DNA of 64,000 nucleotides from Ectocarpus siliculosus (taxonomy: Eukaryota > Sar > Phaeophyceae > Ectocarpales > Ectocarpaceae), in NCBI GenBank assembly GCA_000310025.1, contig FN649755.1:2533315-2597314 (forward strand). Direction: 5' to 3'. Below the pieces are notes generated by a model, which was given only the letters and a program-made list of their open reading frames with translations, was not told where the DNA came from and made no database searches. The position numbers and the translations under genes are program-made. Shown piece by piece: positions 21,740-30,944 of this stretch (within the stretch, counting starts at the first letter, position 1; each line of letters opens with the position of its first letter).

Positions 21740-22335
21740 TTGTTATGGTAAATTTTCCGATTTGGAATCCCGATATTACGCCTTTTACATCCAAACCCCC
21801 ATGAGGCCGCAGGAGTTCTGCGTACTTCGTTGGAAATGCTCACATAAGCGCTTTGGCACTCAGTACTCGCCTCACAGAGACTCGTTTGCATTCAAACCTT
21901 CGAGGCCGCGTAGAGCATTGCTGTGAGCCTCTTCGAGCCAAGTTTGGGGAGCTGCGGTGCAGTGTGTGTTCACCATGCTTGGTAAAATAGGAATTCCAAT
22001 TTGGAATTGCTGGACGATCCGGGTGGGAATTCCTCATGAATTCCCAACTGGATTTGGTTGGAATTCCAAATTGGGAATCGTGAATTTGCTTTCATATCAT
22101 TGCATACTCTACGCACACTACACTCTAGCTGCCCAAACTTGGCTCCGAGAAGCTCACAGTAGTGGAACAGCCTTATCGGTTAGATGGCAAACAGGGGTCT
22201 GTGAGGCGAGGACGAACTGACAAAGCGCTTTGGTGCTCTCTGCTTGCTGCCCAGTACGCAGACCTCCTACTTTTAGGGGGTGGTGGAGCATTATCTGGCC
22301 ATCCCCCGGATTCCAAATCGGAAAAATTCTCCGTA
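21740..22335. repeat. Palindrome-rich element built on ggaattcc and ccaatttgg
   Basis: An imperfect palindrome of about 95 bp (21,988-22,080) is centred near ctcatgaattcc, with repeated gaattccaatttggaatt-type words. A farther inverted pair, ttttccgatttggaatcc (about 21,757) and ggattccaaatcggaaaa (about 22,309), brackets it about 550 bp apart, like terminal inverted repeats. It may be a small non-autonomous DNA element. The C-terminal part of the OTU-like frame runs into it. Confidence 0.45.
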
Positions 22336-22922
22336 ACACCTGGCCTAATCGGACGGTGGAGGCGGGTACGGTTGACCAACGAGTGTGATTTTTTTATGTT
22401 AATGTTGTACAACTGCTGTTGGGCAGCTACAATCTCTATTCCCGTTCCATAGGTGGTTGGGTTTGCCATGAGTTGAAGGTAGTATGCGACACTTTGATAG
22501 GTTTGCTGAGGATGACCGGGTATTTGAACGTGTTCTGAATTTATTCCCGCTGAGATGCTCTGGAAGATATTTTGACCTGAGCCTGGGATGGGGATGTGAA
22601 GGTTGTTCGTTAAGTGGTCGATGAGTTGCCCTCGGACCGAAGAGTGCATGCTACGATCATGGACGACGCGACGGGCGATACATCGCGGTAGGCATGCACC
22701 ATCACCAATTTCGTCGACAATATGCCAGGACCCGTTGCTGCCAGAGCCACTGGAAGGGTTATTGCCGTCGTCATTTCCGTTGTTGTTGCCGTTGTTTTGG
22801 TCATCACGGTCGCCTTGGTTATTATTATTGTGGCTGTCGTTGGTGCAGCCGTGACCAGGTAGTTGAATGTCGAACACTGGTGGACGTTGCGCCCTCTTCT
22901 GAGCATCTACCTACTATACCCC
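22173..22922 (-). pseudogene. OTU-like cysteine protease frame, probably transposon-derived
   Basis: An open minus-strand frame of about 245 codons with no ATG before the domain. It has an Asn/Gly/Asp-rich leader, then GDGACLPRCIARRV, matching the OTU active-site box around its Cys. Farther on is YYLQLMANPTTYGTGIEIVA, matching the conserved M-x-G-x-x-E-I helix region. OTU enzymes cleave ubiquitin-type isopeptide bonds, and such domains are also carried by several retroelements and large DNA elements. The frame loses similarity before the expected catalytic His because it enters a palindromic repeat, so it looks truncated. No intron or neighbour gene was found. Confidence 0.55.
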
Positions 22923-22974
22923 TTCTGTTACCCGGGACTGGCTGCATTAGCACTTCATTTCAGCCGCGGCCCTG
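22890..22974 (+). repeat. Direct repeat, copy 1
   Basis: About 80 bp including gttacccgggactggctgca. It recurs at 24680-24756 with roughly 90% identity, and more weakly at 24330-24445. It overlaps the beginning of the OTU-like frame. Confidence 0.75.
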
Positions 22975-24329
22975 GCGGCTAATCGGCAATAGCGATTCAA
23001 TCATTAGTTTGCACACGCAAACGGACAGAGTTAAATATTCAACGAATTCCAATAATAGTTGAAGATTCAACGAATTCCAATAACAGGACTAAAGCTCAAA
23101 TGTCATTTTGGATAGATTAACCCTTTTGAGTCTTCAGGCGTTCTCACTGATCATTGATTGATCATTTGCAAATGCTGGTGTAGTGGCAAGTCGTGGAGTT
23201 GCCGCCCTGCAGCCCTTCGCGCCGTGTATTGGCAAGTCCATAGGGTAGGTGTGTCTAGATTATTAGCACCCACGCTAACCGGCTGACCAATGAAGAGACT
23301 TCAGTGACAGCGGGTAACATCAAGGTCTCGGGAATGGGAATGGGGCCAATCAATGCCAAATCATGAATCTCTCAACGTATGCACATGTCAATGAACGCGT
23401 GTGTGCATACAGTACATACATACATACATATATGTGTTCTTTCGAAGCACCACACATACACTCGCCCGAACGTAGGAAGCCACTGCTGCAAAGAGCAGAG
23501 GACAGCAAAAGGGAGGGGTATTGCAGTCCCTGCCGAAGCCCAGATATCGAGGATATCGTGGTTCCCAACAATTTGAAAATCGTTCCCAAGATCCAGCAGT
23601 CATTGTGTCAACAGCTACAACGAACGCTACAACAACACTACTACTACTGCTGTAGACGAGTAAAACATATCAGCAACACATCCACACTCGTAGCGCCACA
23701 CATACCACCCTCGCCCGAAGCTAGGAAACCACGAGGTACAGGTGTGTGCTGGTGGATGTGCTTGTTGTTTGAAAAACACAGGAGCTCTAGAGAGTTGGCA
23801 GGGCACATTTCGGGGGGGGACAGAGAACAGAGAAGTACAGAAGTACAAATACCAGCTATGGGTCTTCACTGATCATTTTGCCCTCTCTGGACTGATCATT
23901 TACAATATACCGAAAATAGACTAGTTGAGGCAGCTAGACGACTGATCATTTCAAAGCCTACACAGCTAACCTGCCCTACTGACCGCAGCGCGACCACCCA
24001 CCAACCCTTCTACGACCCTGTCTGTGGCCACCACCCTGTCGCCGGCTTCTCTCATGGCCTACAGGTGGAGATAGCTGTTGCGTGTGCAGAAGTACACTGG
24101 TCTCTTTCTCTGCACTTCTCTCTCTCCCGCTCGCTCTCGCTCTCATTTTTTTTTTTTGGCGCAAAAAAAAAAATCTGACAGTCCAGCCTAGACCCAAAGG
24201 GGTTAATGTACCTATGCCCATGCAGAAAAGGATCGTTGATGAAGAAAGATTCAATCTGATTTTTTTTTTCCGAGGAATCTAAGAGGAGGAACGGTCGTGT
24301 TGTGATTTTGGACGATTTTTTCAGATGAT
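22975..24329. other. Repeat-rich spacer, no gene seen
   Basis: Contains duplicated pieces: attcaacgaattccaata twice (23035-23085), tgatcatt words (23148-23165, 23870-23950), and two related stretches around ctcgcccgaa (about 23460 and 23711). T/A-rich runs lie at 24146-24172. No open frame looked like a gene. Confidence 0.5.
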
Positions 24330-24679
24330 CCAGTCCAGCTCATGGGTGGGTTTAGAACGTACGTATACCCATCAGCGGAGTCGTCACAACAGGTACCTGT
24401 GCATACCCCTCTGTTACCTGAGGCTGACTGCATCAAGAGGTTCATTTGATCTACTCTGAAGTATCTATCTATGTATATAGAAATCGTATAACCGAAAACA
24501 TATTTTATATTATGCGTGACCTATAAATATCCAACGCAAGGGCGAAAGGTTCACCACTCAAAAAAACAATATGGAACATTCCTCGGAGCAATCTAATAGA
24601 CGATGTTGATTTTTTTTCTTTTTTCTTTCCATGATCCAGTAGCTTCATGCTTTATAACGTGTGTACGCATACCCATCGG

Positions 24680-24756
24680 CGCACTCTTCTGAACAGCTAC
24701 CTACTATTCCCCATTCTGTTACCCGGGACTGGCTGCATTAGCACTTCCTTTCAGCT
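24680..24756 (+). repeat. Direct repeat, copy 2
   Basis: Second strong copy of the 22890 repeat. A third, weaker relative precedes it at about 24330-24445. The three may mark ends of related insertions. Confidence 0.75.
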
Positions 24757-25237
24757 ACATATGTATGGGAGGGGCGTTATTCACAAACAACGTATTCCTC
24801 ATTTTGTGTGCGCTTCAAAGATTCAACCTCAAGGAAAGGTGAAAGGTTCACCAACAATCTGGAAAGATTCACTCCGAAATGAATATTCGGAATGAAGGGC
24901 GAACGGTTCACACAACCAATAACTCGAGCGGAACTCCACTTTCTTTAACGTACTCACACCTCGCTATGTATGTTGTGATGCCTTTCTGTATTCCTGACTG
25001 ACTGCTATTACTACCACCGCTGATTGCATCATCGGTGATCGGACAAATGGGGACCAACCTCCTGCCTGCAAAGACACGGCAGTAGATCCTCGGCATTTAA
25101 CAAATGGTGTCACGATCTATTTCCCTAGAGCGTAAAGATTCAACGAATTCCAGGACTTAAAGCTCTCTTTAGGAAATCAATACAAACGTGCAGAATTTGG
25201 GTGGAACTTGCTCCATGGGCGGTGTATTTTTTTTTTT

Positions 25238-26395
25238 CTCACAGACTGCTGTTCGCCTGTACGTGAGTTCGTGTGTACTGCAGCGGCGTCTTTCTTGCAA
25301 GTCCTCCTGCTGTCGTCCTGCTGCTGACGCGACTGCTGTTCGCGTGTAAGTGAGTGTGTGTGTGCTTTAGCGGCGTCTTCGTTGCAGGTCCTGCTGCTGC
25401 TTAAGACCGCACTGGGGATCGCAGTACTTCCTCTTCAAAAAAACAGGAAACGCCTGGAAACGCCTGCATATCTCGGTTTTCCAAAGTCTAACTCCAGTAA
25501 GAAACTACCATCGTAAATTAACCGTCCGCAGCGGTCGCTTGTGTACAATGTTAGTAGCTGAGGTTGTACCCCTTACGATACACTACAGACTAGCGGTCCG
25601 CGATTTTCCAAACGATCCTTCTATCATCGAGTTCGGTGAGCTACAAGCTAGATGTTTGAAGCTGCTGTGCGGTCCAATTTTGAAACGCTTCAAGCACACG
25701 GTGAACACGAATCACCGCCTATGTGAGTGTATGGGGCCGCGAACTTCAGCGCAGCTCTTCCCTCACGTATCCAGCTGGTCGCCATTGTCGATTTGAATGC
25801 CTAGGGTCATGTATATGCATGTCCAGCCTTTAGGCAAAGGTGCTTGAAGCGTTTCAAAATTGGACCGCACAGCAGCTTCAAACATCTAGCTTGTAGCTCA
25901 CCGAACTCGATGATAGAAGGATCGTTTGGAAAATCGCGGACCGCTAGTCTGTAGTGTATCGAAAGGGCTACAATCTCAGCTGCTAACATTGTCCACAAGC
26001 GACCGCTGCGGACGGTTAATTTACGATGGTAGTTTCGTACTGCAGTTAGACTTTGGAAAACCGAGATAGGCAGGCGTTTCCTGGATTTTTCAGAGGAGGT
26101 ACTGCGATCCCCAGTGCGCCCTTAAATCCGCTGCGTAAGACCACTCGCTCTTGTGTAGTCATACGGTGTCGCTGTTCGCGTGTACGTTAGTTTGTGTGTG
26201 CCTTAGTGGCATCTTTGCTGAAGGTCCTCCTCCTGCTGCTGCGACCGCTGTTCGCGTGTATGTTAATTCGTGTGTGTTTTAGCGGCGTCTTTGATGCAGG
26301 TCCTACTGCTGCTGCTGTAATCCGCTGCGTTGATCACTTGCTCTTGTGTATTACGGTGCTGCCCATGCTCTGTGGGACTTGTGTGCTCTAATTCT
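25238..26395 (+). repeat. Tandem array of about 90-bp units split by a fold-back element
   Basis: Units share ctgctgttcgcgtgta, a ttcgtgtgtg-like word, agcggcgtcttt and caggtcct-ctgctg. Two units lie left of the fold-back element (25238-25400) and about two right of it (26126-26330), all in the same orientation. That fits insertion of the fold-back into an older array. Confidence 0.7.
25401..26125. mobile_element. Fold-back element with 290-bp inverted arms
   Basis: Arms 25401-25697 and 25840-26125 are near-perfect reverse complements with a 142-bp spacer. Each arm reads inward through the same peptide (HYRLAVRDFPNDPSIIEFGE and onward), open for 64-86 codons, with a few differences such as Val/Ala and Thr/Ser. 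No transposase is present. It is a MITE or fold-back type, or two head-on copies of one fragment. Confidence 0.85.
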
Positions 26396-26640
26396 TCTGT
26401 TTTTTCGAAAGCAGTAAATGTTGTTGTATTTCTTGGGAAGGCTTTCTTCCCGCGGAACACGTCCCCGGGGTAAAGAGCCAGTTTCTTCAACTCGAGGCGT
26501 CAAGCACACGCGCCAAGGGTGGGTTACGATCCTCGGGCGTGCGCGGTAATGTACCGACGACCCTCGTGCGTGCCCATGAGAAAGAACCGTGAGAAAAGAT
26601 TGACTTACGCCGGCGAAATATGTCCCGAAGCACAAAAACA
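26396..26640 (+). repeat. Dispersed module, copy 1
   Basis: The stretch with ggtaatgtaccgacga and a following tgagaaaa word recurs at 29195-29300. The part at 26280-26390 (ctactgctg, taatccgctg, ctctgtgggact) recurs inverted at 30290-30460. Confidence 0.6.
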
Positions 26641-26666
26641 GGCGAAATGATACATATACATATTGG

Positions 26667-26866
26667 CTTATCCCGTCGGCAACGTCGGCACATCTTTGGC
26701 GTCCTCAGCTTTTCCTCGACTTATCCCAGCAACCTCGGCTTATATCCTTATCCTTGGTTTATCTTCGGCATCCTCGGCTCAGCCTCAGCAACCTCGGCTT
26801 ATTATCGGCAACCTCGGCTTATTCCCAGCAAATTCGGCTTATCGTCAGTAGCCTCGGCTCTGGTTC
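26667..26866 (+). repeat. 20-bp tandem repeat
   Basis: About nine imperfect units close to ggcttattatcggcaacctc, best preserved at 26780-26860. It is a minisatellite. It reads as an open frame by chance because the period is not a stop. Confidence 0.75.
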
Positions 26867-27635
26867 CGTCACAAGCAAGCGCAGACGAATGAACGAACAG
26901 CGCACAGCAGTTCCATATGAGACTGGCCGCGTAGCTTAAGCCAGGCCCCGTAATTTGTTTTGGAGTGAGGGCGGTCCTTCTTACTCGACACCGCGGGAGG
27001 CTGGAGGTTGTTGTTGCCGTTGATGCAGCGTCTGTGCGTGCCTCTCTCCTCTCCTCTCTCTCTTTTCGGTTTTTGACTATCAAGCTGCCCGAGTGCCAAC
27101 ATAGAGTGCCAAGCACAGTGCCAAGCTAGCGTGGGTCGGGTGTGCTCTTTGGCAGAGACGAGTTCGCCTTGTCTGCTGTTCGTTCACTACATGAGCGTGT
27201 GCATGCCACCATATGAAAAAGGCACTGATTTTCGCTTGCTGGTTGTGTTCGGCATAACTTTGGCTGGACCACCACGGCAGGCCACCTGCCCGACACCAGC
27301 TATCCAAATCACTGTATCTGCCAGTATTGGCACAGGCCAACAGTCCTGTGGTTTTATCCTGTGAAGATCCACTGTTGAGTTTTAAATACGTGCCAAAACT
27401 GCTGTGCGTCGCTATACAACTTTACGCCCATTTTTGGCAGCGAGCGCTGAGTCTACTACGATGACGACATTGCCGTTTTTGCAGCCGGAGTTTGTTTTCA
27501 GAGCACGCTGCCGTTTATGCAGCTTTTGCTTTCTGTTTTCTGGCAACTATGGGATTGTCTCTAGGCGTTACTTCGTCGTAACGCGTTTCTTTCGCGCTGA
27601 CTCTAGTATTAGTGTTCCATGAGGACTATCAACGC

Positions 27636-27854
27636 ACCGTAAGTTGCGTAAGATATCACACCCCCTGGACCGATTTTCAAAGCTCGATTCATCCACGACG
27701 AAGAGGATGCCGAAATTAAAGTATACGTTTTCCGAAACCTCTCGTCGAGACAGTTCCAAAGCCGCCATTTTCGGCACGGTCGCCGCTTTTCCTGCCGAGA
27801 AGTGGAGCTTCGAAAATCGATCCAGGGTGTGTGATTTCTTATGCAACCTACGGT
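27636..27854. mobile_element. 219-bp MITE-like inverted repeat
   Basis: Arms of about 55 bp start accgtaagttgcgtaaga and end as the complement tcttatgcaacctacggt. The two strands encode look-alike peptides (HPLDRFSKL / HTLDRFSKL), as expected for a palindrome rather than a gene. No clear target duplication was seen. Confidence 0.7.
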
Positions 27855-28241
27855 TTTCAAGTATTCGGCGCCTCTTCGCACGTGCTTCCGATCATAACAC
27901 CCACACGACAACATCATTCGCCCTTTTTTTCGTGAACAAGGCTGTCGAACCGTGTACGCGTCCGTGCACATCCTCTGGGATGAAAATACACGCAAACCTC
28001 CAACTTCCCCATTTAGTTACCAATGCCACGTTCGCACTATTCACGTGGAATGAACGATTCATGCCTCGTGCCAATAGCCGTCCTTAGTTTATCCTCAACC
28101 CTTCCTGGACTTGTGCATACTACCACACCCACCATCAAATTTCTTCAATATTTTGCAATCTATCACCCACACGGACACACCACTTTTTTTTTCTATTTTT
28201 CCCACAAACCCGTACAACCGTTCACACCTTCGTATACACTT

Positions 28242-28299
28242 CAAGGTTCCCGTTCCGGGACGTCGGAGCATGCCTCCCGGGGGTGACGCAAGACGAAAA
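28242..28299 (+). repeat. Short dispersed repeat C
   Basis: Copy of the 5738 family; core gcctcccgggggtgacgcaa. Confidence 0.7.
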
Positions 28300-28639
28300 A
28301 CCTAAAAACACCTAAACGACTGTGCCGTCTTTTTCTTTGGAGGCAGACAATCACTATCATCGCGCTTTGACTAAAATATGTACTTTGAAGTATGTATGAA
28401 CCTGCTACGATCGGGGCAATGCACATTCTGTCTCAGAACGTTACGGAATATTCGCGTAAATGTAGATGTGCGAAAACATATACTATAGCATAGCAATCGA
28501 CCTACATATTAATCGTGAGGGAGAAGGCCGCAGCGTTTTACACTACGTAAGAAGAGTCCAGTAAATAAAGTAAGCAATAAAAAATAAAAGTCGTTGCCGA
28601 GGTTCGAACCACGTCGAAAAATACCCCGCCAATAATTGT

Positions 28640-29080
28640 TCTGCTTTTTTTTAGAACAGCTGTATGCACATCCTCTGTGTGGCCTGCGATAGCCGCGTTT
28701 AGCTATGTATGTAATGCGAATGCTGCTGTACCACAACACTACTGCTGAATATTGTGTTTGCACCGTGTTGAGTTTGCACGGCCTTGTTGTGTGGGCGTCC
28801 ACAACAGGTGAACGTGATGTGTGTGCACCGCGAGAAATACGGCCTACCGGACTAACTATTGTTCTGTTTTTCAGAACTGCTGTTGTTGCACTGTTGTGAT
28901 GCACCACAGCAGGATACTGTACGCATCACCTGTGTGCCTGTGTGGGACAGCCGCGCTGCGCGTTTTACAAGATTGCTGCTCTTCCACACACACCCTGCTT
29001 TTCCTTTTGTTTGCACCGTGTTCCTGTGTGGATGTCTACTTCTAACAACTGGTGATGTGTGTGAAGAGAACATCAGCCCG
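28640..29080 (+). repeat. Two diverged direct repeats of about 200 bp
   Basis: The stretch from about 28640 (gttctgctttt, agaacagctg, cctctgtgtggcc, gccgcg, gtttgcaccgtgtt) is repeated from about 28859 with the same landmarks in the same order. No gene recognised. Confidence 0.5.
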
Positions 29081-29194
29081 CCTACATAGAAATTTGATTC
29101 CGGTTTTCATGAAGGCCTTTATTGGTTCGGAATCGCGACCCCTGGAATAGAGCCAGTGCCATCGACTTTTGAGCGGCCATCACGCGTACCACCG

Positions 29195-29300
29195 ATGTCT
29201 AGCGAGCCGCACACGCAACGGTTAATGTACCGACGAGTCCTCTGAGTGCCATGAAGACGAAAGTGTGAGAAAAAACGCTGTCCCGCCAGAAAAAAAGAAC
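29195..29300 (+). repeat. Dispersed module, copy 2
   Basis: Shares ggttaatgtaccgacga and the following atga-gaaa-tgtgagaaaa words with 26540-26600. Confidence 0.55.
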
Positions 29301-30289
29301 AAAACCACTAAAAAAAGTCGACTTGGTACATATCTGGGCAGACATCCCACACATTCTGGCCGCGGGACTAATCATTCCACCTAGTACGCATACAATCAAA
29401 GAGGGACTACCCATTCTTATCCACGGTCGAGGTACTGCGGTAAAGTCTGTACATACCCGACCTCCTCCGTGCGCTTTGCAAGGCGAACAAACGAAGAAAT
29501 ATGCTTACATGTATGTAGCATTTCGACTTTTTTTTTTTTTGTGCTTTTTTCTCTGATGGGACAGCGTTTTCTCCAACACTTTCTTCTGCATGGCCCTCAG
29601 AGGACCCGTTGGTGTATTACCCGCTATGCGTGGTTCTCGTGAGACATTTGTACCTGTACTGGCCGCCTCAAGTCGCCGTGACCGGCTCTTTCTTCAGGGG
29701 CTGAGATCCGAACCAAATATGCCTTCAGATGTACATGAACACTGAACTGGAACACTTTCTTAGAGGGTTGTTTTCGTGTTTTCCTCTTTGGTGGTCTGTT
29801 ATGTTTAGTTGCGCGTGTCTTTTCCATGATGATTTTTGCGCGTTGTTCGTCTGTTGAGAACATGCACGATTTTGAAAGACCAGCTGGGCGCTGGAGCTCA
29901 ACACACATGGTACATTGCGACTGAACCAAGGGGAACAAGTACCCCAACAAGCATTCAACGGTATTGGCGTATTGGCATCCGTTGAAATTCGACCAGTGGC
30001 GACGGATTTTTTTTTTTATCTTCAACCAGGCAACTACAGCAAAGCAGTTTTTGTTTTGTGCAGTCCCGCGTGTACCGCGAACACAGCACAGCTGTCAAAC
30101 ACAGATGTAGACAGCGGTTTTTCATGGCCGCCGAGGGGACCAAGGCTCTTGGTTGATGTTGCTCATGGGAACAACTCACGCAACATAGAAGTCCTCCGAC
30201 ACGACTTTGGCTGCGGTCATTCATATGTCAATTCGGAAAAATCGAAAAAATTAAAATTCAAACGTGTGGTAAGCAGTCGATGTCTGTCA

Positions 30290-30460
30290 CTGTTCTTGGG
30301 CACGTTGTGCGGCTCTTTGATCGTTTGGTGTGTGCGTGAAATAGTCCCACAGACTATACATGGGAAACACGATCACACAAGAAGAGTCAGTGACCAAACA
30401 CAGCGGATTACAGCAGTAGGACCTGCAGCAAAGACACCACTAGCCTAAAACCACACGCTC
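30290..30460 (-). repeat. Dispersed module, inverted copy
   Basis: The reverse complement matches 26270-26390, including tgcaggtcctactgctg, taatccgctg and tgtgggact. It suggests a composite element spanning about 26.2-30.5 kb. Confidence 0.6.
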
Positions 30461-30609
30461 GCGCACAAGCGAAAAGTCACGGCGGGAGAAGACAAAATAG
30501 CCCGCACACGATACATACTCCAGGGTAAATTATGCAGGTTGCACGCAAAACCCGCAATACCGAACGTCATGAAGTTGAGATGCGACCATGCGACCGCGAT
30601 GCCAATGAC

Positions 30610-30690
30610 TGGCCATGTCCTCTTGCGTCGCCCCCGGGAGGCAAGTGACCTAACTCCCGCAGGGGAACCTTGTATATATATAAGTTGATA
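30610..30690 (-). repeat. Short dispersed repeat D
   Basis: Inverted copy of the 5738 family; next to a run tgtatatatata at 30670. Confidence 0.7.
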
Positions 30691-30702
30691 ATCACACATT
30701 GG

Positions 30703-30944
30703 TTTACAATGTCGATGCGGTTTTTAAGTGCGTTGTGTGTGGACATCATATGTCTCCCGGTGGCTCCGTTGGGCTCCAAGGCTTGAAGGACGGTTTTTCT
30801 TGCCGTCTTCACCATGTGGCTTGTCTCCGGAATGTACACTATGTGTCCTGCGGCTGTAGGCGCCTTTGCACGTTACAGTATGGTCTTGGACGGCCTCACC
30901 GCTGCCCAAAACTGGACGGGTCCGCCGAAGATTTGAGTGCATGA
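30703..30944 (+). CDS. Small Cys/His-rich frame, possible zinc-binding exon
   Basis: An open frame of about 80 codons with spaced cysteines and histidines: FKCVVCGHH, then SCRLHHVACL, then SCGCRRLC and PHRCP. It resembles a RING-type or similar zinc finger but lacks one expected Cys pair. There is no ATG before the first Cys pair, and no firm splice sites were chosen. It could be an exon, a transposon remnant or chance. Confidence 0.25.

Noticed and set aside
28590-28620. gaggttcgaaccacg as a tRNA T-arm
   Set aside because: Stem halves do not pair and no A-box lies at the right distance.
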